64,000 nucleotides of DNA from Novosphingobium sp. G106 (GCF_019075875.1 NZ_JAHOOZ010000001.1:186001-250000); one strand, 5' to 3'. Positions 9,228-18,577 are shown, counted from the stretch's first letter. The notes: a model not told the origin generated them from the letters alone. Made by a program: numbers and translations.

Positions 9228-10994
9228 ATGGCCGGCTATACGCCTCCGATGAACGATGTGACATTCCTGCTGGGCGAAGTCTTCGACTTCGATGCTGCGA
9301 TGGCGGCCCTACCGGAATATGAAGGCGTGGATACGTCCCTCGCCACAACCATTTTGGAAGAAGGCGGGAAATTCTGCGCCGAAGTGCTGGAACCCCTCAA
9401 TCGTCCAGCGGACGAAGAGGGGTGCCGCCTGAAGGACGGGCTGGTCACGACGCCCAAAGGCATGGCGCAGGCCTATAAGGCATTTGTCGAGGCCGGTTGG
9501 GCGGGCCTGTCGGGCGATACCGACTATGGCGGGCAGGGGCTGCCGCGCGTGATCCAAATATTGCTCGACGAAATGCTTTCATCGGCCAATCTCTCCTTCG
9601 GCCTGTTTACGGGTCTGACCCGCGGCGCGGTCGAAGCCATCAGTCATCATGCGAGCGACGACCTGAAAGCTCGTTACCTGCCGAAGCTGATTTCCGGCGA
9701 GTGGACGGGAGCGATGGCGCTGACGGAGTCCTCGGCTGGCACCGACCTGGGACTGCTTTCCACCCGTGCGGAACCGGTCGGAGGCGGATCCTACGCGATC
9801 ACGGGCACCAAGATATTCATCTCGTCGGGCGATCATGATTTTGGCGGCAATATCGTCCATCTCGTCCTCGCCCGCCTTCCCGGCGCACCCAAGGGGGTAA
9901 AGGGAATCAGCCTGTTCCTCTCGCCGAAATTCCTGGTCGAGGAGAACGGTGCGCTTGGGGCCCGCAACGGCATGTCGGTCGGGTCGCTCGAACACAAGAT
10001 GGGCATCCACGCGCAGCCGACCTGCGTCATGAACTATGACGGGGCGATCGGATGGCTGGTCGGCGAACCGGGGCGCGGACTGAACGCCATGTTCACGATG
10101 ATGAATGCCGAACGCCTGTTCGTCGGTATCCAGGGGCTTGGGGTCGGGGAAGCCGCCAACCAGAGGGCAGTCGCCTATGCCCGCGAACGATTGCAGGGCC
10201 GGTCGGCGGACGGCGCGCGCAGCCCTGTGCCGATCATCGAGCACGCCGACGTGCGCAAGATGTTGCTGACCGGACGCGCGCTCACCGATGCCGGGCGTGC
10301 GCTGGCCGTCTGGACGGCGTTGCAGATGGACATCGCTGCGCGCCACCCCGATCCCGATACGCGGCGCGTGGCCGATGGCTTCGTTTCCCTGCTGACACCT
10401 GTTGTGAAAGCCGCTTTCTCCGACTTTGGTTTCGAGATCGCCGTCATGTCGCAACAGGTGTTCGGCGGCCATGGCTACATCCGCGAGTGGGGCATGGAGC
10501 AATATGTCCGCGATGCCCGCATCACGCAGATTTATGAAGGCACCAATGGCGTGCAGGCGATGGACCTGGTCAGCCGCAAGCTGCCGATGGAGAATGGCGA
10601 TCTTGCCCGGCGTTTCTTCGCGCTGATCGGTTCGGATCTGGGCGCGGCCGATGGTGCCGCAGATCTTGGCGAAACAGTCGACGCGGTCAGGCAATCGCTG
10701 GCCCGACTGGAAGGCCTGACCGACCATCTGCTGACGAACGGCGCCGATCTGGAGGAAGCTGGCGCGGCAGCCACCGACTATCTGCGCCACTTTGCGCTCG
10801 TGACCTATGGGTGGCTGTGGGTGCGAATGGCCGCCCGCGCGACGGCAGCGGACAGGACGTCGGCATCGATATCCCGCTACGTGGATCTAGCCCGTTTCTT
10901 CACGGCCCGTCTTCTGCCCCAGACACTTGCGCTCGACGCGGCGATCCGAGCCGGCGCCGCCCCTGTCGTTGCGTATGACGCCATTCTGCCTTGA
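9228..10994 (+). CDS. acyl-CoA dehydrogenase (long ~590-residue type)
   Basis: A 588-residue FAD enzyme that introduces the 2,3 double bond in acyl-CoA. AMALTESSAGTDLG and the catalytic-glutamate motif TQIYEGTNGVQAMDL (near residue 438) are intact, as is QVFGGHGYIREWGMEQ. The C-terminal extension after about residue 460 is that of the long acyl-CoA dehydrogenase subfamily. GAGACAAGGACATGCC precedes the ATG. It completes a thiolase, HAD-ECH, dehydrogenase operon that can run a full beta-oxidation turn. A broken homologue of its N-terminal half sits at 31800-32165. Confidence 0.93.
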   Translation: MAGYTPPMNDVTFLLGEVFDFDAAMAALPEYEGVDTSLATTILEEGGKFCAEVLEPLNRPADEEGCRLKDGLVTTPKGMAQAYKAFVEAGWAGLSGDTDYGGQGLPRVIQILLDEMLSSANLSFGLFTGLTRGAVEAISHHASDDLKARYLPKLISGEWTGAMALTESSAGTDLGLLSTRAEPVGGGSYAITGTKIFISSGDHDFGGNIVHLVLARLPGAPKGVKGISLFLSPKFLVEENGALGARNGMSVGSLEHKMGIHAQPTCVMNYDGAIGWLVGEPGRGLNAMFTMMNAERLFVGIQGLGVGEAANQRAVAYARERLQGRSADGARSPVPIIEHADVRKMLLTGRALTDAGRALAVWTALQMDIAARHPDPDTRRVADGFVSLLTPVVKAAFSDFGFEIAVMSQQVFGGHGYIREWGMEQYVRDARITQIYEGTNGVQAMDLVSRKLPMENGDLARRFFALIGSDLGAADGAADLGETVDAVRQSLARLEGLTDHLLTNGADLEEAGAAATDYLRHFALVTYGWLWVRMAARATAADRTSASISRYVDLARFFTARLLPQTLALDAAIRAGAAPVVAYDAILP

Positions 10995-11730
10995 GGAACG
11001 AAATGCCAAATGGACTTCGCCAAAAGGCAAGCCTGTCGGTCTGCGTCGCGGCAGCCTGTCCATAGGATTCAGGGTTGAGAATCTGGCCTGACGCCACTTT
11101 TGCCCGTGCCTGCCGAAGCAAGACCGGACGCATCACCGTGTCGATCCGGGCATGATACACCAGGAGGCCGATTGCGCGCAGCCCGGAAGTGTTCGCTGCA
11201 GATGTGAACGAGGATGTGCTCCACTACGATCCGAAGGGATAATTTACCATGCCTGTGACGTCACATCGGTCGTTGATTGGCAGTGCGGCGACCGTCCAGG
11301 CTAGGCCGTTGCCCCGAGCATAATACTCCTGCCGAGCGCTGCTCAACCCGTGGCCATCCCCTTTCCGGCATCAGAGGGCAGGGCGGCGGCGTGATCAGTG
11401 GTGGCCGCGTTCTCCCCGGCCGCCGCCGCAATGAGCACGGGCACGCGATCAATCGCGATGAGGAACGCGCCCGTTCACGAGAATGTGGAACCGTCGCTAC
11501 AGGCGACCAATTTCACCGGACATCCAGCTCATCGTGCGATCCCGACGCGACGCCGAGCGGGTGCTCAACACCGCCAGTGCCTCCAACGTATTAAGTTGAA
11601 AAAGACAAGAGTGCCGCGCTGACAACTGCCGATTTCCAGCAGCTGCTCGCAGGTAACCCTGCGCGATGCTGTACGGTCAAATTTCACCGAGTTGGCCTTC
11701 GGCGGCGTCGGCCATCGATCAGCGACAAAA
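10995..11730. other. long stretch without a convincing gene
   Basis: Short open frames occur on both strands but none has a family signature with a ribosome site. Two pieces look protein-like. A minus frame around 10980-11160 reads VMRPVLLRQARAKVASGQI. A short plus frame ends SPEVFAADVNEDVLHYDPKG with a stop at about 11242, like a gene terminus with no body. These may be remnants of lost genes, as seen elsewhere in the window. No function is assigned. Confidence 0.4.
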
Positions 11731-11775
11731 AGTATATTTATATTGACGTGATACATATCACGTAATAGTATCTAT
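11731..11775 (+). promoter_or_regulatory. promoter with embedded 18-bp palindrome upstream of the second TonB receptor
   Basis: TTGACG (11744-11749) and TAGTAT (11766-11771) are 16 bp apart and form a plausible sigma-70 promoter. The spacer holds ACGTGATA-CA-TATCACGT (11746-11763), a perfect inverted repeat that would place a repressor over the promoter. A closely similar sequence (ATATTT, two bases, ATTGACGT, one base, ATA) stands upstream of the FAH gene at 17594. The likely regulator is the GntR protein at 16777-17472 (inference). Confidence 0.65.
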
Positions 11776-11921
11776 CAGCAACGGGGCCGTGAGGCCGGTT
11801 TCCGGTTGCGCTGATTGTCGAGCCGCTGGGCTCAGGAACGGAACCCGAAAGCCAAGCTATTCGAAATTTTGTGAATCGCGACGTCGAGGCAATCGGCGCA
11901 ATCCGATCGGAGGGGAAAAGC

Positions 11922-14267
11922 ATGCTCTACAAACACTTTTTGCACGTTTTGATGGTGTCCACGGCTTTGCTTCCGGCATCTGCCCTTGCGCAGTCTTCGG
12001 GAGCCGCGGCTGAAGGTTCCGCCCAGGAAGTCGGCGAGATCGGGGATATCGTAGTTACGGCTCAGAAGCGTAGTGAATCGGTCCAGAAGGTTCCACTGGC
12101 GGTCACGGCAATCGGCAGTGACGCGCTTCGCGAGGCCGGCATCACCAATGTTGATGCACTGTCTTCAAGCGTGCCGGCGTTGCAAATCGGCCAGAGTTAC
12201 GGCTCGGCAAATATTTCGTTGCGCGGCATCAGCCTCAACGCCGTCAATTTCGGAGCTGAGAATCCCGTTGCTTTCCATGTGGATGGCGTCTTCCTCGCGC
12301 GTCCGACGGGGGTGCTCGGCAGCTTCTTTGATATGCAGCGGGTCGAGGTTCTGCGCGGCGCGCAGGGCACGCTTTACGGCCGAAACGCGACGGGTGGGTC
12401 CATCAATCTGATTACCGCGGACCCGACCCGGGAACTGTCGGGTTATGCGCAACTGACCTATGGTGAGTATAATCACATCGGCGGCGAAGGAGCGATCAGC
12501 GGTCCTCTGGGCAGCGAAGACCTGCTGTTCCGCTTGTCCTTTCGTACCGACGACCGCGACGGTTGGGGGAAGAACGAATTCACCGGCCGGGATATCGACG
12601 ACAACAAGGAAAGAGCAATCCGCGGCAAGCTGCTCTTCAACGCGACCGACACACTTCGGATTAAGTTGCAGGCCGACTACGCCGAGTCAGACGATCATCA
12701 GACGCCGCACTATGGCGGAACCCCGTTGGGTACTGTGCCATGGGGCGTGTTGCTGCCCAGTGCCTTTTCGCCGGCCCCGATCCCGCTTGGCGGCACTCTG
12801 CCGACGCGGACGCGCGATATATCGAGCGAGGCGGAGCCATCGCGGCACAACAGTTTCTGGGGCGCTTCGATGACCGTGGACTGGGCTCTGGGCGCGGTCG
12901 ATCTGAAGTCGATCACCGCCTATCGCGGCATCGATACGACGAATCAGGGCGATCTTGACCAGACCAGTGCCGTGCTTGCGGTGGCGGGGTTGTTCGAGAA
13001 ATCCCGGCAGGTGAGCCAAGAATTCCAGCTCTCCCATCAGGGCGACAAGTCGAACTGGATCCTCGGCGCATTCTACTTTCATGAGAAGGACGATGGACAG
13101 GCGCCGGTCGCGTTCAGTGACATTCTGTTTCAGCCGCTAGGGATCGCGCCTATTCCGGCTCCAGGTACACTCAGGCAGGGATATTATGCTGGGTCACAGG
13201 TGAAGACGGATGCCTATGCGCTGTTTGGCCAGTACACGCGCGAGGTCGTCGATCGGCTGAGGGTCACCATAGGCGCGCGATACAGTATCGAGCGCAAATC
13301 GGCGATCAACCAGGGCGCATTCAACCTGGTCGATGCTTTCGATCAGCGCGTTTTCGAGACGCGGCCCGATTCATCGACGCTCACGATCCAGTGCGGCAAG
13401 GGGCTACCGACGATCGGGTTCGGCACCGTGCCCTGCACGCCGTCCAAAACGTTTCGCGCTTTCACGCCGAAGCTGGGCCTGGAGTTCCAGGCAACATCGT
13501 CCACGCTGCTCTATGCATCGGTGTCGAAGGGGTTCAAGAGCGGCGTCTACAATCTCGGCGCGGTCCAGCCGCCGGTCAATCCGGAGAATATCTGGGATTA
13601 CGAGGCCGGCATCAAATCGACGCTTCTGGGCGGGCGCCTTCGTGCCAACCTCTCGGGCTTCTACTATGACTACAAGGACCTGCAGGTAAACCGGGTCGTC
13701 ATTGCCAACGCGCTTCTGGAGAATGCTGCAGTGGCGAAGATCTATGGTCTCGAGGCTGAGATCGTCGCCAAGCCGACGGAGGCTTTCCAGATTGACCTGA
13801 CGGCCGCCTATCTGAACGCCACTTTCTCCAGTTTCATCACGGCGGACAATGCCCGGCCGGCTGGCGACGGCGTCACGATCGACGAGTTCGGCAATCCGGC
13901 CTTCAACCTGAAGGGCAATCGTCTGGCACAATCCCCGAAGTTTTCTGGCAAGTTCGGGGCGACCTACACGATCCCGGTGTCGCCGGGCAACATCTCCGTG
14001 CGCGGAGAGGCGGTCTACACCAGCAAGATCTTCTGGACGCCCTACAATCTCGAGGCGACATCAACCGCCGCACGCACCCGGTTCAACGCTTCGATAAACT
14101 TCGAGAGTGTCGATCGACATTGGACCGCAAGCCTGAACGCCCGGAATATCGCCAACAAGGTACGGGTGACGAACGGCTTCGTTTCCACCTTGCTGACCGG
14201 CTTTGTAGTCAACGGATATGTCGAGGCGCCGCGTACGATCGACTTCACTGTCGGATATCATTTTTGA
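11922..14267 (+). CDS. TonB-dependent outer-membrane receptor
   Basis: A 781-residue receptor, the only intact one of four in the window. It starts with a signal peptide (LLPASALAQ), then the TonB-box region DIVVTAQKRSESVQKVP, a plug domain with RVEVLRGAQGTLYGRNATGG, and a 22-strand-type barrel ending in FTVGYHF with the C-terminal aromatic residue needed for barrel insertion. I chose ATG 11922 (GGAGGGGA about 6 nt upstream) over an earlier in-frame start at 11871. It should import the substrate of the downstream cluster across the outer membrane using TonB energy. The substrate is not evident. A promoter/operator lies 150-190 bp upstream. Confidence 0.92.
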   Translation: MLYKHFLHVLMVSTALLPASALAQSSGAAAEGSAQEVGEIGDIVVTAQKRSESVQKVPLAVTAIGSDALREAGITNVDALSSSVPALQIGQSYGSANISLRGISLNAVNFGAENPVAFHVDGVFLARPTGVLGSFFDMQRVEVLRGAQGTLYGRNATGGSINLITADPTRELSGYAQLTYGEYNHIGGEGAISGPLGSEDLLFRLSFRTDDRDGWGKNEFTGRDIDDNKERAIRGKLLFNATDTLRIKLQADYAESDDHQTPHYGGTPLGTVPWGVLLPSAFSPAPIPLGGTLPTRTRDISSEAEPSRHNSFWGASMTVDWALGAVDLKSITAYRGIDTTNQGDLDQTSAVLAVAGLFEKSRQVSQEFQLSHQGDKSNWILGAFYFHEKDDGQAPVAFSDILFQPLGIAPIPAPGTLRQGYYAGSQVKTDAYALFGQYTREVVDRLRVTIGARYSIERKSAINQGAFNLVDAFDQRVFETRPDSSTLTIQCGKGLPTIGFGTVPCTPSKTFRAFTPKLGLEFQATSSTLLYASVSKGFKSGVYNLGAVQPPVNPENIWDYEAGIKSTLLGGRLRANLSGFYYDYKDLQVNRVVIANALLENAAVAKIYGLEAEIVAKPTEAFQIDLTAAYLNATFSSFITADNARPAGDGVTIDEFGNPAFNLKGNRLAQSPKFSGKFGATYTIPVSPGNISVRGEAVYTSKIFWTPYNLEATSTAARTRFNASINFESVDRHWTASLNARNIANKVRVTNGFVSTLLTGFVVNGYVEAPRTIDFTVGYHF

Positions 14268-14289
14268 TATAATTGTTGAGGCAAGTGCC

Positions 14290-14952
14290 ATGAAGGTAAC
14301 CTTGACGTTTGACAACGGGCCCAGTCCGGAAGGGACCACCGATCAAGTTCTCAAGCTTCTTGACGCGCGTGGGATCAAGGCGACCTTCTTCGTGACGGGT
14401 CAACAGATCAGACGTCCCGGCGGGCGCGTATTGGCAGAACGCGCCCATGCCGAAGGGCATTGGATCGGAAACCACACTTTCAGCCATACAGTCATTTTCG
14501 GCGATAACGGGACACCGGAGTCTCCGCGTGACGAGATCGGCGTGACGCAGGATCTGCTCGATGGACTGGTGCATAGAGACAAGTTTTTCCGGCCCTATGG
14601 CGGCGGCGGTATCATCGGCCCCAAGCTGCTCAGTCCACACGCCGTCGATTATCTGACCGCTGGTGGCTTCAGTATGGTTCTGTGGAATTCCGTTCCCCGC
14701 GACTGGGAGGGGGATGCAGCCTGGATTGACCGTTGCATAGACGATGTCCAGCGCAAGGACTGGTCGGTGGTCGTCGTGCACGACCTTCCAACCGGCGCGA
14801 TGGACCACTTGCCGCGCCTGCTGGACAGGCTCGACGAAATCGGCGCCGAGCATGTCCAGGATTTCCCAGCATCATGCGTTCCCATCCGCCGCGGGGCCAT
14901 ACAGGCGGACATTTCTGGCATGGTCACCCTACCCTTGGTTCATCATGCCTGA
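14290..14952 (+). CDS. polysaccharide-deacetylase-fold hydrolase
   Basis: A 220-residue NodB-homology protein. Motif 1 is TFDNGP (residues 6-11), where most members have TFDDGP; the second aspartate, normally a metal ligand, is N9. Motif 2, GNHTFSHT, supplies the metal-binding H62 and H66. RPYGGGG and VVVVHD follow. The family hydrolyses N- or O-acyl groups and includes allantoinase-like and imidase enzymes that act on small cyclic amides, so a small catabolic substrate is more likely here than a polysaccharide. No signal peptide is seen, so it is cytosolic. It starts 22 bp after the TonB receptor (GAGG 8 nt before ATG), implying one transcript. Confidence 0.8.
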   Translation: MKVTLTFDNGPSPEGTTDQVLKLLDARGIKATFFVTGQQIRRPGGRVLAERAHAEGHWIGNHTFSHTVIFGDNGTPESPRDEIGVTQDLLDGLVHRDKFFRPYGGGGIIGPKLLSPHAVDYLTAGGFSMVLWNSVPRDWEGDAAWIDRCIDDVQRKDWSVVVVHDLPTGAMDHLPRLLDRLDEIGAEHVQDFPASCVPIRRGAIQADISGMVTLPLVHHA

Positions 14953-15033
14953 TTGCCGCATCACCGATTGTCTCGTCGAAACGGTCCCAATGGACTTTCC
15001 CCACCGACCGACAAGTCCCGGAAAGGATGACAT

Positions 15034-15462
15034 ATGGCCAAGCATCTCATGCTGGCGATGACCAACCCGCTGTCTGGCCGGGAAGCGGAGTATAATAGAT
15101 GGTATGATGAGGTTGCTTATCCCATCTATAAATCTCTTCCGGGACTGGCGCCGCTAGGCCGTTTCAAGGCGGTCGATGTTCCGGCCATGTTTCCGTTCCA
15201 GATGGACAACAATTTCCAATATCTGTCGCTCTATACGTTTGAGACCGAAGACCCGGTGGCGTTTGTTGAGAAGGTCGGAATGACGCTTCACAGCAGGGGC
15301 GACTATTATTTTTCCGAAACGATTGATCAGAGCCGTTTTTGCGAACCTATCTATGTGTCGATCAACGAAATCAATTTCGAACCGATTGATCGCTATGAGC
15401 GGCTAAAGTCGCGGTTACCACATTCGACAGAATGCGGCGATCTGCACAACGGACAACAGTGA
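15034..15462 (+). CDS. small dimeric alpha/beta-barrel-like protein (EthD-like), function unknown
   Basis: A 142-residue protein with the pattern of stand-alone dimeric ferredoxin-like barrels: N-terminal strand KHLMLAMTNPLSGREAEYNRWYDEV, where a conserved NRWYDEVAYP motif is typical of EthD/YCII-like proteins in aromatic-degradation clusters. A central SLYTFETEDPVAF strand-helix follows. Such proteins act as small isomerases, decarboxylases or accessory factors, but the specific role cannot be read. AAAGGATGACAT precedes the ATG. It lies between the deacetylase-fold hydrolase and the flavin monooxygenase, all co-directional with short gaps. Confidence 0.6.
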   Translation: MAKHLMLAMTNPLSGREAEYNRWYDEVAYPIYKSLPGLAPLGRFKAVDVPAMFPFQMDNNFQYLSLYTFETEDPVAFVEKVGMTLHSRGDYYFSETIDQSRFCEPIYVSINEINFEPIDRYERLKSRLPHSTECGDLHNGQQ

Positions 15463-15499
15463 GCAAGAATTTAATCTATTTTTACGATGGAGTCTTGGT

Positions 15500-16639
15500 A
15501 TGAGCAATCGCCTCAACCCGATTTTTAACAGTAACAGGATGAAGCTGGGCACTTTCGGAACGAATGGCGTCGGCCCGCTCACCACCGTGCCGGAAAATTA
15601 CACGGCAGAATGGGCGAATTCGCTGCAACTCGCGCAGACGGCGGATCGCGCGGGGCTGGAAGCGATCATTCCCTATTCGCGATGGAAGGGCTATGTGACC
15701 GGACAGCCCGACGATCGAACGGGACGGGTCATGGATGCCTTCACTTGGGCAGCGGCAGTTGCGGCGTCCACAGACTATTCCGCCATCTTCTCGACGGCGC
15801 AGGCGCCTACCTTTCATCCGATCGTCGCGGCGAAGCAATGCGCAACCATCGACATAATTTCCAATGGCCGCTTCGGCCTGAACGTCGTTGGCGGATGGAA
15901 TCGCCCCGAGCTCGAGATGTTCGGCGCGCCCATGAAGGAGCATGATGAACGCTACGCCTATCTTGCCGAATGGCTCGAAATCATGACCAGGCTGTGGCAG
16001 TCGGACACGGCGTTCGATCATCATGGGCAGTTCTTCGATATCGTCGGGGGCGCGGCCGCGCCCCGGCCGATCCAAACGCCGCGGCTGCCGATCATGAATG
16101 CCGGCGGCTCGCCGCGCGGAATGCAGTTCGCGGCGGAACATGCCGACATGTGTTTCGTCATCGTCCAGGGCGACGATCCTGCAAAGATCCGCGCCCAAGT
16201 GGACGAATATAAGCTGATGGCCAAGCGGGACTACAATCGCGACGTGCAAGTGTGGAGCAGCGCTTATGTGGTCCAGCGTGACACGGACGAGGAAGCCCAA
16301 GCCTACCTGCAACACTATAGTGTCGATCATGAGGATACGGCCGCCGTCGACGCTTGGTTGAAGCTCCTGTCGGTAGAATCCAAATTGATGGCGCCGGACG
16401 CATTACGGGCGGCAAGGCAGCGTTTTGCGGCGGGCGCCGGCGGCTTCCCGCTGGTGGGGACACCGGACCGCATCGTTTCGCGGCTTCAGCTACTCTCGGA
16501 CAGCGGCATCGACGGGGTCGTGCTTACCTGGGTCGATTTCGTCGACGGGTTGGCCCGCTTCATACGCGACTGCCTCCCCTTGATGGAAGAGGCCGGCCTG
16601 CGCGAAAAGTTCAGTGGAGCAAGAATGCGCGCAGCGTAA
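15500..16639 (+). CDS. LLM-class flavin-dependent oxidoreductase (bacterial luciferase-like monooxygenase)
   Basis: A 379-residue TIM-barrel flavin enzyme. The N-terminal strand KLGTFGTN, the ISNGRFGLNVVGGWNRPE segment, YAYLAEWLEIMTRLW and the flavin-binding stretch PRLPIMNAGGSPRGMQFAAEHADMCFV match the SsuD/NtaA/RutA group. These use FMNH2 from a separate reductase to oxygenate small substrates, for example opening pyrimidine rings (RutA) or cleaving C-S bonds. GGAG lies 8 nt before the ATG. Together with a deacetylase-fold hydrolase, a FAH hydrolase and an amidohydrolase, it may start the oxidative opening of a ring. No obvious flavin reductase gene is next to it. Confidence 0.88.
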   Translation: MSNRLNPIFNSNRMKLGTFGTNGVGPLTTVPENYTAEWANSLQLAQTADRAGLEAIIPYSRWKGYVTGQPDDRTGRVMDAFTWAAAVAASTDYSAIFSTAQAPTFHPIVAAKQCATIDIISNGRFGLNVVGGWNRPELEMFGAPMKEHDERYAYLAEWLEIMTRLWQSDTAFDHHGQFFDIVGGAAAPRPIQTPRLPIMNAGGSPRGMQFAAEHADMCFVIVQGDDPAKIRAQVDEYKLMAKRDYNRDVQVWSSAYVVQRDTDEEAQAYLQHYSVDHEDTAAVDAWLKLLSVESKLMAPDALRAARQRFAAGAGGFPLVGTPDRIVSRLQLLSDSGIDGVVLTWVDFVDGLARFIRDCLPLMEEAGLREKFSGARMRAA

Positions 16640-16776
16640 GCCGCAGCACGACCCCCTGGCAAACCAAACAGGTCGACCATTAGTCATACTACGGGCTTTT
16701 GAGAGTGTCTTTCGGCGTGCAACAGCATCATCAGGAGGTTTGGTAGTCGGTCGGGCCACCTGAAGCGAGAGTACCG

Positions 16777-17472
16777 TCAAGCTTCAGATAATTTGTCATC
16801 GATATTGTCTAAGGAGACTCTCGAAACAATGTCAGCTGTCCGTTGCAGATGCTGGGCCATCAAGGCGCAGGCGAGATCAGCATTGCGCTCGAGCACAGCT
16901 TCCATGATGGCGCGATGCTCGTTGACTACGTCACGGTCCACCTTAGTGGAAATGGCCATGAGGCGCCGATACCGATCAGCTTGGTCGAAAAGCATCGCAC
17001 GAATGCGAAGCAGCCAGTTGCTGCGACAGGCTGAAACCAAAGCGGAATGAAACGTCTCATTCGCAGAACTCCAAGCCTGAACGTCCGTGGCTCCACTGAT
17101 CGCGAACGCGTCGGGTAGGCGCGATAGCCTGTGGAACGCTCCGACGATGTCCGTTTCCCATTCAAGCTCGCCGAGTTTAATCGCTTCGCGAAGACACAGG
17201 TCTTCGATCGCGATGCGCGTTTTGGTGAGGTCTTCGAGATCTTCTACCGAGACGGGAGAGACTCTGAAGCCCTTCTGAGCCGAGGATTCCAGAAAGCCTT
17301 CTGCCGCCAGACGGGACATCGCTTCGCGTACCGCCCCGAGGCTGGCTCCCATCTCGTCACATAGCATTTTGATGTTCAAGCGCGTCCCAGGCCGATGGCG
17401 GCAGGACAGAATGTCGTCCCTGATCCGGAAATAGGTCTGCTCGGTAAGACTCTTCATGGGCATTGCGGTCAT
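16777..17472 (-). CDS. GntR-family transcriptional regulator (FCD/FadR subfamily)
   Basis: A 231-residue repressor-type protein. The winged helix-turn-helix is at the N-terminus (RLNIKMLCDEMGASLGAVREAMSRLAAEGFLE), followed by the alpha-helical FCD ligand domain with ETFHSALVSAC and NEHRAIMEAVLERNADLACALMAQHL, which carries metal/ligand-binding histidines. FadR/FCD regulators usually sense carboxylic-acid intermediates. It is transcribed on minus, convergent with the LLM gene and divergent from the FAH gene. Candidate targets are the similar promoters at 11731-11775 and 17585-17630; the palindrome at 17503-17515 may be its own operator. Confidence 0.9.
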   Translation of the reverse strand: MTAMPMKSLTEQTYFRIRDDILSCRHRPGTRLNIKMLCDEMGASLGAVREAMSRLAAEGFLESSAQKGFRVSPVSVEDLEDLTKTRIAIEDLCLREAIKLGELEWETDIVGAFHRLSRLPDAFAISGATDVQAWSSANETFHSALVSACRSNWLLRIRAMLFDQADRYRRLMAISTKVDRDVVNEHRAIMEAVLERNADLACALMAQHLQRTADIVSRVSLDNIDDKLSEA

Positions 17473-17502
17473 GCGACTCTCTCAAATGTAACGTTGATAC
17501 GA

Positions 17503-17515
17503 TCCTAAGTTAGGA
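17503..17515. promoter_or_regulatory. short perfect palindrome upstream of the GntR gene
   Basis: TCCTAA-G-TTAGGA is a perfect 6-1-6 inverted repeat 31 bp upstream of the GntR start codon at 17472. It may serve autoregulation. Its sequence differs from the palindrome at 11746-11763, so it need not be the same regulator. Confidence 0.35.
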
Positions 17516-17584
17516 CTCACGCTCGCTCAGAGCCAGCGTCAAATATGAATCGCAGCGTTAAAACCGAATTCCGGCAAGATAAAT

Positions 17585-17630
17585 ATATTTTAATTGACGT
17601 AATAGATTGTCGTGACTTAATATTTATCTG
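17585..17630 (+). promoter_or_regulatory. promoter of the FAH operon, resembling the one at 11731
   Basis: TTGACG (17594-17599) and TAATAT (17618-17623) are 18 bp apart. The block from ATATTT through ATTGACGT and ATA matches the promoter of the second TonB receptor with few changes, although the downstream half of the palindrome is not preserved. This suggests the two units of the cluster are co-controlled, probably by the GntR protein encoded between them. Confidence 0.55.
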
Positions 17631-17710
17631 CAAGGCAAGGCGCGGCTTCTCGTGCGACGGCGTCCCGAGAGCGCATCGCAGGTGCAATCCCGCTCAGAAC
17701 TGGAGTAGGC

Positions 17711-18577
17711 ATGAAACTCGTTTCCTTCATACAGGACGGTAGAACTGGGCTAGCGGCCGAGTTCGATGGTGGCAGGCTGGTGGGCCTTGATGAGAGCGAT
17801 GCTGCATACCCTGGCAACCTGCACTTGCTACTTTCGAGGGGAAATGGATCGCTGCAGGCGGCCGAAAAGGCACTTGCAGGAGGACGCGAGATTGACCGAG
17901 CCGCTATCGAATTCGCTCCGCCGATTGCGCAGCCGGGAAAGATCATCTGCATTGGGTTGAACTACAAGGATCATGCCGACGAAAGCGGCATGGAGGCGCC
18001 GACCCATCCGACCGTTTTCGCCCGCTTCGCTTCGGGTCTCGTCGGCAGCGACCAGCCCATGGTGTTGCCGAATGACTCTGCGGCGTTCGATTACGAAGGT
18101 GAATTCGTCGCCGTGATCGGCAAGCGAGGGCGTCGGATTCCTCGTGAACGGGCCCTCGATCATGTTGCCGGTTATTCGCTGTTCAACGATGGCTCGATCC
18201 GCGACGTCCAGTTTCAGACATCGCAATGGACCGTCGGCAAGAATTATGACGGGACCGGCGCTTTTGGCCCCTATTTCGTGACGGCCGATGCATTGCCGAA
18301 GGGCTGTGAGGGGCTTCGGTTGGTGACGCGCCTCAACGGGCAGGTTTTGCAGGACGCCTCGACGAGCGACATGATCTTCGATGTCGCGACCCTCATTTCG
18401 CAGTTGAGCAATGCCTTCACGCTGGAGCCGGGCGATCTCATCGTCACCGGCACACCCTCCGGCGTGGGCGGCGCGCGCAACCCGCCGCTGTACATGAAGG
18501 AAGGCGATGTCTGCGAGATCGAGATGGAAGGGCTTGGCATCCTTCGCAATTCGATCGTCGCGGAAAAGGTCGGATGA
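17711..18577 (+). CDS. fumarylacetoacetate hydrolase (FAH) family protein
   Basis: A 288-residue member of the FAH superfamily. The C-terminal catalytic domain begins at about residue 75 with GKIICIGLNYKDHADESG and has the metal-binding region FDYEGEFVAVIGKRGR, then SQWTVGKNYDGTGAFGPYFV and GDLIVTGTPSGVG. Members hydrolyse C-C bonds of acylpyruvates, decarboxylate oxaloacetate-type acids or hydrate dienoates in aromatic degradation. GGAG lies 6 nt before the ATG. It heads a unit with the amidohydrolase at 18682 and has its own promoter. It probably acts on a ring-opened diketo acid (inference). Confidence 0.9.
   Translation: MKLVSFIQDGRTGLAAEFDGGRLVGLDESDAAYPGNLHLLLSRGNGSLQAAEKALAGGREIDRAAIEFAPPIAQPGKIICIGLNYKDHADESGMEAPTHPTVFARFASGLVGSDQPMVLPNDSAAFDYEGEFVAVIGKRGRRIPRERALDHVAGYSLFNDGSIRDVQFQTSQWTVGKNYDGTGAFGPYFVTADALPKGCEGLRLVTRLNGQVLQDASTSDMIFDVATLISQLSNAFTLEPGDLIVTGTPSGVGGARNPPLYMKEGDVCEIEMEGLGILRNSIVAEKVG

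Noticed and set aside
9579..10790. Long minus-strand open frame (403 codons) opposite the acyl-CoA dehydrogenase
   Set aside because: It is the antisense shadow of a gene with clear motifs; GC-rich codon use keeps this frame open by chance and it matches no family.
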